Source: Bartonella australis AUST/NH1 (lineage in GTDB: Bacteria; Pseudomonadota; Alphaproteobacteria; Rhizobiales; Rhizobiaceae). Taken from it: 64,000 nucleotides of DNA. Below, one piece after another: positions 56,656 through 64,000 of this stretch. Both the position numbers and the translations under genes were made by a program. How positions within the stretch are numbered: position 1 is the stretch's first letter; each line of letters opens with the position of its first letter. The notes beneath the pieces are model-generated. The model ran no database searches and had not been told where the DNA came from. It saw only the letters and a list, made by a program, of their open reading frames with translations. The stretch spans positions 186,001 to 250,000 of the forward strand of contig NC_020300.1 in assembly GCF_000341355.1 (NCBI RefSeq). Direction: 5' to 3'.

Positions 56656-57660
56656 TCAATTAAGTTTTCTCAAATGGCTGATAAGTTCAGCCATATCCCG
56701 AGGGGGAGGTGTGGAAAAAGATACAATACAACCCGTAACAGGATGCTCAAAGGTGAGGCTGGCTGCGTGGAGTGCTTGCCGATTAAATTGATTAATAATA
56801 TTTTGAATTGCAGGACTAAGCGCGTTTGCTTTCGTTTTAAAAGCATTTCCGTACACTACGTCGCCCACCAATGGATGCCCGATATGAGCCATATGGACAC
56901 GGATCTGGTGTGTGCGCCCGGTTTCTAATCGGCATTCTAGCAAACTAGCAAAAGGCGTTGTATCTGCGCGGGTTCCGTATTTTTCGAGCAGAGAAAAGTG
57001 CGTAATAGCTTGGCGAGCATCAGCTTTCTGGCTAAGGACAACAGCTCGTTTTGTTCGATCATAGGGGGAGCGGCCGAGGAAGGCATTGATAGTGGCAACA
57101 TTACGACTAGGAAAGCCCCAAATCAGGGCATGGTAACGCCGGTCTAATACACCGCTACGTCCGTGATCGGCAAATTGAGCACTGAGACTTTTGTGAGCAG
57201 AATCATTTTTAGCAATAACCATAACGCCGCTTGTATTTTTATCGAGGCGGTGGACGATCCCGGGGCGCTTGATACCATTGATACCTGATAAACTATCACC
57301 GCAATGATAAATGAGGGCGTTGACTAATGTTCCGGTCCAATTGCCGTGACCAGGGTGAACAACAAGACCAGCGGGTTTATTAATAACGATGATGTGCTCA
57401 TCTTCAAATAAGACGTCAAGCGCGATAGCTTCGCTTCCAGGACGTGCATCGCTAAGAGCAGGTATTACTAATTCAATTATTTGATTAGGTCTTAATTTGG
57501 TTTTCGATTCCCTTATTAATTGTCCGTCAATTTTAAGATGGCCTTCACGAATCAAAGTCTGTAAACGCGAACGCGATAGCTCACTTTGATAACGCTCGGC
57601 AAGCCATTGATCAATTCGCCGCCCAATAGCACCCTCATCTGTTATTTCTTGGATTACCAT
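56656..57660 (-). CDS. rluD: Ribosomal large subunit pseudouridine synthase D
   Basis: 334-residue RluA-family enzyme modifying 23S rRNA helix 69. N-terminal S4 domain (RIDQWLAERYQSELSRSRLQTLIREGHLKIDG, about 14-45), then the catalytic domain with INKPAGLVVHPG near 92, HRLDKNTSGVMVIAKN near 136 (catalytic Asp), RYHALIWG, CRLETGRTHQIRVHMAHIGHPLVGD near 242 and a RQALHAASLTFEHP segment near 295. It starts nine bases after the aldehyde dehydrogenase stop, so the two genes are probably cotranscribed. Confidence 0.94.
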   Translation of the reverse strand: MVIQEITDEGAIGRRIDQWLAERYQSELSRSRLQTLIREGHLKIDGQLIRESKTKLRPNQIIELVIPALSDARPGSEAIALDVLFEDEHIIVINKPAGLVVHPGHGNWTGTLVNALIYHCGDSLSGINGIKRPGIVHRLDKNTSGVMVIAKNDSAHKSLSAQFADHGRSGVLDRRYHALIWGFPSRNVATINAFLGRSPYDRTKRAVVLSQKADARQAITHFSLLEKYGTRADTTPFASLLECRLETGRTHQIRVHMAHIGHPLVGDVVYGNAFKTKANALSPAIQNIINQFNRQALHAASLTFEHPVTGCIVSFSTPPPRDMAELISHLRKLN

Positions 57661-57669
57661 ATAGCCCTA

Positions 57670-59100
57670 TTACCAGTGCGAAATCGCTTTGGTATCCAGA
57701 AATTCTTCAATTCCCCACCGGCCACCTTCACGAGCGCGCCCAGAAAATTTTACTCCACCAAAATAACTTCCATCAGGTAAACCACACCCATTAATTTCTA
57801 CCATGCCAGAACGCAATTGCGTGGCAACGCGTCGACATTTGCTCCGGTCCTGTGATTGTATATAGTTCGTGAGGCCGTAGTGCGTGTCATTAGCTAAGGC
57901 CACAGCTTCATCCTCTGTATCAAAGGGAGTCATCGAGAGGACTGGACCAAATATCTCTTCTCGAAAAATACGCATATCAGGCTTAACATCGGCAAAGACT
58001 GTCGGACGTATGTAATAACCGCGTTCCATTCCTGTAGGTAAGCCAGTACCACCTGCGATAAGAATTGCACCTTCGTCAATGCCAGATTGAATGAGGGCCT
58101 GTATTTTATCATATTGTTGTTTTGATACTACGGGACCAATGTGATTTCCCGCTTGACGGCTAGGTCCGACTGTTACTTTCTCAGCAATACGCTTGGCTGT
58201 CGCGACGGCTGCATCATAGGCTGAGCGTTCTACGAGCATACGTGTTGGCGCATTACAGCTTTGCCCGCTATTATAAAAACAGTGGTGCACACCGCGTTGG
58301 ACGGCATTTGCGTCCGCGTCAGCAAAGACCACGTTAGCTCCTTTGCCTCCAAGTTCTAAGCAGACTCGTTTCAAAGTACCGCCGGCATTTTTAGAAATGT
58401 CTCTTCCTGCTCTTGTTGAGCCGGTAAAGCTAATCATTGCTAAATCTGGGTGAGAAGACAGGTACGAGCCTACGCCGGGTCCGTCACCGTTGACTAAATT
58501 AAAGACACCGGCGGGAAGGGCCGCTTCGTCTAAAATTTCAGCAAAGAGCATGGCGGAAAGAGGCGCAATTTCGGAAGGCTTCAGGACCATTGTACATCCA
58601 GCCAATAACGCGGGAATCACTTTAAGAGTTATTTGATTCATGGGCCAATTCCACGGAGTAATTAATCCTACGACGCCGATAGGATCATATTGAAGAATTG
58701 CGTCATCGTTTCCTTCTATTAAACTTCTTTGGAAAAAAAACTCTTTAAAAGCTTCGATAAAATTACGAATATGACGATTGCCTGACGCAGTTTGCGCATT
58801 GCGTGCTATATCGATAGGCGCGCCCATCTCCATTGAAATAGTTTGGGCCATGTCTTCAGAGCGTTTTTCATAAATCTCTAAAATTTTTTCAACAAGGGCA
58901 AGACGTTCGTGTGGCGCTGTCATTTTCCAGTGATAAAAAGCTCCTTTTGCAGCGGTAATTGCTTTATCTGCATCTTTTGTGCTGCCGAGGCTGATAATAG
59001 CACACGGCTTTTCTGTTGATGGATCGATGACATGAAAATCACTTACAGCGTCTGGTTCTTCCCATAGGCCATTGATATAAAATTTCCGCTTATTTAACAT
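57670..59100 (-). CDS. Aldehyde dehydrogenase family protein
   Basis: 476-residue NAD(P)-dependent aldehyde dehydrogenase. TPWNWPMNQ near 149 (oxyanion Asn), KPSEIAPLSA near 173, SFTGSTRAGRDI near 223, catalytic Glu in LELGGKGANVVF near 249, catalytic Cys in NSGQSCNAPTR near 284, and EEIFGPVLSM near 382. The frame runs 24 codons further upstream, but the ATG at 59100 has AGGGAAT ahead and fits the family start. Substrate unknown; GQSCNAPTR is of the general fatty/aromatic aldehyde type. Confidence 0.9.
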   Translation of the reverse strand: MLNKRKFYINGLWEEPDAVSDFHVIDPSTEKPCAIISLGSTKDADKAITAAKGAFYHWKMTAPHERLALVEKILEIYEKRSEDMAQTISMEMGAPIDIARNAQTASGNRHIRNFIEAFKEFFFQRSLIEGNDDAILQYDPIGVVGLITPWNWPMNQITLKVIPALLAGCTMVLKPSEIAPLSAMLFAEILDEAALPAGVFNLVNGDGPGVGSYLSSHPDLAMISFTGSTRAGRDISKNAGGTLKRVCLELGGKGANVVFADADANAVQRGVHHCFYNSGQSCNAPTRMLVERSAYDAAVATAKRIAEKVTVGPSRQAGNHIGPVVSKQQYDKIQALIQSGIDEGAILIAGGTGLPTGMERGYYIRPTVFADVKPDMRIFREEIFGPVLSMTPFDTEDEAVALANDTHYGLTNYIQSQDRSKCRRVATQLRSGMVEINGCGLPDGSYFGGVKFSGRAREGGRWGIEEFLDTKAISHW

Positions 59101-59362
59101 AATCTTATTCCCTATATCATCTTTATTATTTCCCAAATTATACACTATTGAAGTCCTTTGTAACAAGGGCACTTTTATTAACAGTTATTAATAACGGTAG
59201 AGGCTCGCAGGTTTCATTTTTGGTGTGCGTAAAATTGCTAAAGGCAACTTTTTTCATTGAAAATTGATAACCAGCAAAAGGTTATTAACCTTCATAAAGT
59301 AACATTTGCGCATTCTTTTTGAAAAAGCAATTATTCTCCTTGCTATAATTTTGTTGGGTACC

Positions 59363-61969
59363 ATGCGTAATTTGAAAATAAAGTCTATTTCTGCACCCTG
59401 TGTCACTGATCAAAGTATGGAAACTGTGTCAGAAAAAACATTATCTCCCGATATTTCTGAGATGTTTTCTTATCCAGAAGTGTGGAAAAAGGCATTTTCC
59501 CTCGGAAAGAATGTGCGTTTTACACGGACACCAGAGGTTGAAATTTTGCGTCGCCGCATAGAAACAGACCCAATTTTTGCAAAACAGTTTAAAGTGTTTG
59601 CACAGCAAGAGAAACAGAGGCTTGCAAGCATTACAAAATTCGACAAAAAAACGGTAAACTCTCAATTAGTAGAGAAAGCGGTTAATCCTCGATCAGTTGA
59701 AAATAAGGCATCGTTGTATTGTTCGACAGTCATTAGGCAGCCGGTACAGCAGATTGCTGAAACATCAACCGAAGGAAATGCCGAAAAGCACGCATCGTCA
59801 GTAAAAAATACAGTGCAAAAAATAGAACCTGTTTTTTATCTTTCTGATAACGCATTTTTCGAGTGCGGGCCCTTTATGCTAGAACAAGCTGGTATTAAAA
59901 TTTTGTGCGAAGAGGGGACGTCTACCGATGCCGCGAGGTCGACGGAGTGCCAAGATAATGAAATTTTTCAAGAAATGTATTCCGCTTTTGATGAGTCAAT
60001 TACTTCCTTTTACCGCGTTCTTGAGCATCGTTTTCCGCGATTATATGATTCAATTGCGCCAGAAGCTTCGGCAGCAGATATTAAAGACGCTGAGGAAATT
60101 TGTGCTTTAGATCATACTGAGAATAATTCTGGCAGAGAAATTTTGATACGCGGTGTTGAATCTGTTTTCGAAGAAAACGAAGAAGCCGAAAAAAATCAAG
60201 AGTCACCTTTTATTCAGGTCCCTGTTCAGGGAGCGGGTAATATGACAGAAATTGCGATAAACAACGAGGACAACGGTGTTGCCGATTACGCGGTGGTAGA
60301 CGAAACAAAGGGCACAACAGATTCTTATGCAGTAAAAGAAGAAAGAAACGCATTTCGGGCCATTAATATGCCATTTCGCAGTCATACTCCCGCTTCTGTG
60401 CCTATTTTGCAATCTGTTGATTACGATGACTATAAACTTCCCCCGGCTAATTTATTACATGAGCCTATTTTTCAGAATGATACTATTATTTCTCAGGAAA
60501 TGTTGGAGCGTAGTGCTGAGCTTTTGGAAAATGTTTTGAAAGATTTTGGAGTTAAGGGAGAAATTACTCATGTTCGCCCGGGGCCGGTGGTGACGATGTA
60601 TGAATTTAAGCCCGCTGCCGGAGTAAAATCATCTCGGGTTATCGGCCTTTCTGATGATATTGCTCGTTCTATGTCCGCTATTTCTGCGCGCGTCGCTGTG
60701 ATTCCTGGACATAATGTTATCGGAATTGAATTGCCAAATGCAGTACGTAAAACTGTCTATTTTAGTGAGTTAATTCAATCGAGAACTTTTCGCGATAGCC
60801 AACTTAAATTAGCTCTTGCTTTAGGGAAAGGAATTAACGGCGAGCCTGTAACTGCGGAATTAGCAAAAATGCCTCATTTATTAGTTGCAGGAACAACGGG
60901 GTCGGGGAAATCTGTTGCTGTTAATACAATGATTTTGTCGATTCTTTATAGAATGACGCCGGAGCAATGCCGCTTGATTATGGTTGATCCGAAGATGTTA
61001 GAGCTTTCTGTTTACGATGGTATTCCGCATCTTTTAACGCCTGTTGTGACTGATCCCAAAAAAGCCGTAACAGCTCTAAAATGGGCGGTACGCGAAATGG
61101 AAGAACGATACAGCAAAATGGCCAAATTAGGTGTGCGTAATATTGATGGTTTCAATGCACGTATTGCGCTTGCGGTAGAAAAAGGCGAGACGATTATGTG
61201 CACTGTGCAATCTGGCTTTGATAAAGAAAGTGGGGAGATGCTTTATCACGAAGAAGCGATGAATCTGGCGCAGCTACCTTATATTGTCATCATCGTTGAC
61301 GAAATGGCTGATCTTATGATGGTGGCTGGTAAAGAAATTGAGGGGACCATTCAGCGTCTGGCGCAAATGGCACGTGCTGCTGGTATCCATCTTATTATGG
61401 CCACACAGCGTCCTTCTGTTGACGTGATAACTGGCACGATTAAGGCGAATTTTCCTACACGCATTTCTTTTCAGGTAACATCGAAAATTGATAGCCGTAC
61501 AATTTTGGGGGAACAAGGTGCGGAGACGCTCTTGGGTCAGGGAGATATGCTTTATATGGCCGGTGGTGGGCGCATTGCGCGTGTTCATGGATCTTTTGTT
61601 TCTGATAAAGAAATCGAATCTGTTGTGGCACATCTTAAGGTACAAGGGAAACCGAATTATTTAGCGACGATAACAGATAGTGAGAGTGACAATGATGATG
61701 AGGGAATTGTCGATTCAGCCACCGGGATTGTTGCGGCAGGAAGCTCTGCAGAGGAAAATAGAGAGCTTTATACGCAAGCTATTGAGATTGTGATGCGCGA
61801 TAGGAAATGCTCAACATCTTATATACAGCGCCGGCTTGCAATTGGTTATAATAAAGCAGCTTCCCTTGTTGAGCGGATGGAAGAAGAAGGTATTGTCGGG
61901 GCTGCTAATCACGTAGGTAAACGCGAAATTTTACTCGATGAATGTAATGATATTCAGGGTGATTTTTAA
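59363..61969 (+). CDS. ftsK: FtsK/SpoIIIE-family DNA translocase lacking the multi-TM N-terminus
   Basis: About 868 residues. The C-terminal 470 residues are the FtsK motor: alpha/beta part with [20 protein letters not shown], Walker A GTTGSGKS near 510, Walker [13 protein letters not shown] near 640, [30 protein letters not shown] motif and the gamma winged helix at the end ([27 protein letters not shown]) that reads KOPS sites. The first 370 residues are charged, low-complexity and contain no four-TM anchor. A TTG at 59306 would add 19 residues including one hydrophobic stretch. A TATAAT at 59344 argues for the ATG at 59363, but the start is unsure. Confidence 0.88.
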   Translation: MRNLKIKSISAPCVTDQSMETVSEKTLSPDISEMFSYPEVWKKAFSLGKNVRFTRTPEVEILRRRIETDPIFAKQFKVFAQQEKQRLASITKFDKKTVNSQLVEKAVNPRSVENKASLYCSTVIRQPVQQIAETSTEGNAEKHASSVKNTVQKIEPVFYLSDNAFFECGPFMLEQAGIKILCEEGTSTDAARSTECQDNEIFQEMYSAFDESITSFYRVLEHRFPRLYDSIAPEASAADIKDAEEICALDHTENNSGREILIRGVESVFEENEEAEKNQESPFIQVPVQGAGNMTEIAINNEDNGVADYAVVDETKGTTDSYAVKEERNAFRAINMPFRSHTPASVPILQSVDYDDYKLPPANLLHEPIFQNDTIISQEMLERSAELLENVLKDFGVKGEITHVRPGPVVTMYEFKPAAGVKSSRVIGLSDDIARSMSAISARVAVIPGHNVIGIELPNAVRKTVYFSELIQSRTFRDSQLKLALALGKGINGEPVTAELAKMPHLLVAGTTGSGKSVAVNTMILSILYRMTPEQCRLIMVDPKMLELSVYDGIPHLLTPVVTDPKKAVTALKWAVREMEERYSKMAKLGVRNIDGFNARIALAVEKGETIMCTVQSGFDKESGEMLYHEEAMNLAQLPYIVIIVDEMADLMMVAGKEIEGTIQRLAQMARAAGIHLIMATQRPSVDVITGTIKANFPTRISFQVTSKIDSRTILGEQGAETLLGQGDMLYMAGGGRIARVHGSFVSDKEIESVVAHLKVQGKPNYLATITDSESDNDDEGIVDSATGIVAAGSSAEENRELYTQAIEIVMRDRKCSTSYIQRRLAIGYNKAASLVERMEEEGIVGAANHVGKREILLDECNDIQGDF

Positions 61970-62305
61970 ATCACGTAACAACGGAAATTTTTGAAATAAG
62001 CTATTTTATAAGGACTGGTGCTACCCCATGCTTGCTTTTTGCTATGGGGCATTAATAAAACTCTAACAAAAAGCGACGATGCAAAAGCGCCGTTCTATAT
62101 CAAGCTTGTTGGCAGGTAAGGTAGGCTTATTGAAAATGCCTTCGTCGCGACAACACGTCCGCCGGAATTTTTCCGCAACCACCACTGCGCCCCAAACGAT
62201 AGTAGAAGAGAATTGGGGCGATTTGTTTTATTTTTACGACGCAACCACGGAACAATTGCAAAAATATTCTCTCTGTGCCCCGTGAATGAAATTAAAGCTA
62301 TCAGT
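61970..62305. other. Convergent intergenic region ftsK/mscL
   Basis: About 335 bases. A CCCCAT/ATGGGG stem with a 14-base loop at about 62023-62048 may help to end ftsK transcription but lacks a T-tract. The 68-codon open frame at 62079-62285 has no recognisable domain and I do not call it a gene. Confidence 0.5.
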
Positions 62306-62719
62306 TTACTTTTTTTTGGCTAATAGGTCTCTGATCTCTGCTAAAAGTTGTTCTTCAAGAGACATTGCCTTTGGTTTTTTTTCTGCCTCTTGCGTCCGGC
62401 GCAATTTATTCATTCCCTTGACAAATAAGAAAAGAATCCAAGAAATAATGAGAAAATTGATGAATAATGTTATGAAATGCCCATAGCTTATGGTAGCTCC
62501 AGCTTCTTTAGCTGCGGTCAGGGTGGCCTTTTTTTCGCCAGCGAGTTGAAGGAACATATTAGAAAAGTCGATACCGCCTGTGACGAGGCCGATAATCGGC
62601 ATAAAAATGTCATTGACAATTGAATTAACTAAGCTAGTGAAGGCACCCCCTATAATCACACCGATGGCTAAATCAATCATATTTCCTTTTAAGGCAAATT
62701 CTTTAAATTCTTTAAGCAT
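62306..62719 (-). CDS. mscL: Large-conductance mechanosensitive channel MscL
   Basis: 137 residues, normal length. N-terminal amphipathic helix [22 protein letters not shown]1 ([25 protein letters not shown], about 20-45) with the pore-lining Gly/Ala pattern, periplasmic loop, TM2 ([23 protein letters not shown], about 83-105) and cytoplasmic helix bundle ([17 protein letters not shown]). It opens under osmotic downshift to release solutes. Monocistronic on the minus strand. Confidence 0.96.
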   Translation of the reverse strand: MLKEFKEFALKGNMIDLAIGVIIGGAFTSLVNSIVNDIFMPIIGLVTGGIDFSNMFLQLAGEKKATLTAAKEAGATISYGHFITLFINFLIISWILFLFVKGMNKLRRTQEAEKKPKAMSLEEQLLAEIRDLLAKKK

Positions 62720-63266
62720 TGTATTTTCCCGTTTATGTATGGAGTATATGATAGCCCACTTACCGCTTTTGATAAAAAAAGAAAGGGTGGTCTTTATTTT
62801 TTCGCCGTTTTATATCGCAGCTATTATTAATATTCAACGGCATCAGACTGTATAAAAAGTTTCTACGTTAGTACCCTATTTAGTTGCGGCGATAATTCAT
62901 AAAGCCCAGCTTAACGGAAGGATTTTTGAATTCAGGAATTGTGATTATTAAAGTGGCGAGATATTTCGGACTTATAAATTTATGTCAGAGACCTTATGAC
63001 GAGATGGCGAAAAGACGGTATATTTTATTGGTAAATTTACCAAATTTTCGATATTTGGGTGACGGCTAGAAAATATCTTCAAGAAAATAAAGAACTTTAT
63101 TTAACTAATATTATAAACACAAGCTTGATTCAGTGTTAATTGCGGGATTTTTTATAGTGTGCGGTGTAGTTTCAATTGTATTATATGCCACTTTAGCATG
63201 AATTTTTGATGTTTAAGAGCTTCAATAATATGGGAAGAGTAATATTGATTTTTTGGAGAAAGCTGT
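62720..63266. other. Intergenic region mscL/pyrD
   Basis: About 550 AT-rich bases between divergent genes; promoters for both are expected. No open frame with a supported product. Ribosome binding site TTGGAGAAAG for pyrD is at its right end. Confidence 0.5.
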
Positions 63267-64000
63267 ATGAGTTTCTTTCGTTGTATTGGCCGTCCCGCTT
63301 TATTTATGTTGGATCCAGAGCGTGCACACTATCTGGCAATCGCTGGGTTAAAAAGTGGATTAAACGGCTGCCAGAAGATCATTGATAAGCGTTTGCGTGT
63401 AACGGTTGCAGGTCTCGAATTTGAAAATTTCGTCGGCCTTGCTGCAGGTTTTGATAAGAACGCAGAGGTTATAGATGCTGTTCTGTGTCTAGGATTTGCT
63501 TTTACTGAGATTGGCACAGTTACGCCAAAACCACAAATTGGAAATCCTAAGCCACGGCTATTTCGTCTAATAAAAGACGAAGCAATTATTAATAGAATGG
63601 GCTTTAATAATGATGGGCACCAAGTTGTTTACGAGAGGATTGGCACGCGCCGACGGGCAGGTATTGTAGGAGTCAATATCGGTGCCAATAAGGATACAGT
63701 CAATAAGATTGACGATTATACTGCTGGTATCGCTCGTTTTTACGATGTTGCTGATTATTTCACGGTTAACATTTCTTCACCTAATACACCAGGTTTACGC
63801 GATTTACAGGCGCGCGATAATTTACGCCTCCTAATGAGCGCAATTTCACAAGCGCGTCGTGAACAAAAGAAAAAGTATGGAGCTCTTGTTCCAATTTTTT
63901 TAAAGATCGCACCCGATTTAACAGAGCAGGAATTAGACGATATAGCTGAAGAAATGAAGCTTTCTGATTTTGATGGCGTGATTGTTTGTAATACTACTCT
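63267..64000 (+). CDS. pyrD: Dihydroorotate dehydrogenase (quinone), class 2, 5' part
   Basis: Reading frame open from ATG 63267 to the window edge (244 codons, no stop), so the gene is partial here. Oxidises dihydroorotate to orotate and reduces quinone at the inner membrane, in pyrimidine synthesis. The N-terminal helices of class 2 ([18 protein letters not shown]) bind quinone. Then [37 protein letters not shown] FMN segment near 65, [10 protein letters not shown] near 112, GVNIGANKD near 136 and the [14 protein letters not shown] segment with the catalytic Ser near 170. TTGGAGAAAG precedes the start. Confidence 0.95.
   Translation, partial: MSFFRCIGRPALFMLDPERAHYLAIAGLKSGLNGCQKIIDKRLRVTVAGLEFENFVGLAAGFDKNAEVIDAVLCLGFAFTEIGTVTPKPQIGNPKPRLFRLIKDEAIINRMGFNNDGHQVVYERIGTRRRAGIVGVNIGANKDTVNKIDDYTAGIARFYDVADYFTVNISSPNTPGLRDLQARDNLRLLMSAISQARREQKKKYGALVPIFLKIAPDLTEQELDDIAEEMKLSDFDGVIVCNTT

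Noticed and set aside
62023..62048. CCCCAT/ATGGGG hairpin after ftsK as a rho-independent terminator
   Set aside because: Loop of 14 bases and no T-tract; noted only as a possible weak structure.
62079..62285. 68-codon open frame between ftsK and mscL
   Set aside because: No recognisable product, no clear ribosome binding site, convergent spacer position.

Overview
The window is AT-rich chromosomal DNA from an alphaproteobacterium of the order Rhizobiales, most probably a Bartonella. The main reasons are four tandem Omp25/Omp31-like genes of the Bartonella hemin-binding protein (Hbp) type, Rhizobiales-type gene neighbourhoods (kdsB beside a membrane cytochrome c; pmbA, IMPase, DUF4170, waaA, lpxK, DUF2093, mutL; rluD beside rpoH), and many long intergenic stretches with gene remnants, as expected in a host-restricted shrinking genome. 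The species cannot be fixed from the sequence alone. No prophage, CRISPR array, rRNA operon or insertion sequence was seen.

Layout. 1-8.4 kb: SRP RNA (minus strand), kdsB (minus), cytochrome c, a YejBEF-type peptide ABC transporter without a binding-protein gene, a MoeB/ThiF-family enzyme (minus) and gshB. 8.5-13.9 kb: the phosphate uptake operon pstSCAB-phoU. 14.5-19.6 kb: SleB-like lipoprotein hydrolase, M29 aminopeptidase, mutM, M20 dipeptidase and an rnd-like exonuclease. 19.6-25.5 kb: the accessory part of the window. A segment carrying part of rnd, a hairpin terminator and a small exported-protein gene has been duplicated in tandem. A G-rich non-coding stretch follows, then four hbp-like outer-membrane barrel genes, each with its own terminator and each preceded by the same palindromic element. 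25.7-32.0 kb: ileS, a lipoprotein, tadA (minus), rluB, rsmD. 32.7-41.9 kb: pmbA, an inositol-monophosphatase-family gene, DUF4170, waaA, lpxK, DUF2093 (minus), mutL (minus), dCTP deaminase. 42.9-50.3 kb: lldD, a long AT-rich gene-poor stretch with a perfect 16-bp inverted repeat, tRNA-Thr(CGT), a small membrane protein, an amino-acid permease pseudogene, the bioMNY biotin transporter and tRNA-Phe(GAA). 50.7-64 kb: serC, purA, a TM-anchored hypothetical protein, rpoH, rluD and an aldehyde dehydrogenase (the last three on the minus strand), an ftsK-like translocase, mscL (minus) and the 5' part of pyrD, which runs off the window.

How the genes fit together. Much of the window is housekeeping: LPS inner core and lipid A (kdsB, waaA, lpxK), translation and RNA modification (ileS, tadA, rluB, rsmD, rluD, SRP RNA), DNA repair (mutM, mutL), nucleotides (purA, dCTP deaminase, pyrD). 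Nutrient import is prominent: phosphate, peptides and biotin, and probably heme bound at the surface by the Hbp proteins. This suits a bacterium living on host-derived nutrients. The most unusual region is 19.6-25.5 kb, where recent duplication, low-complexity surface loops and a shared candidate operator come together.
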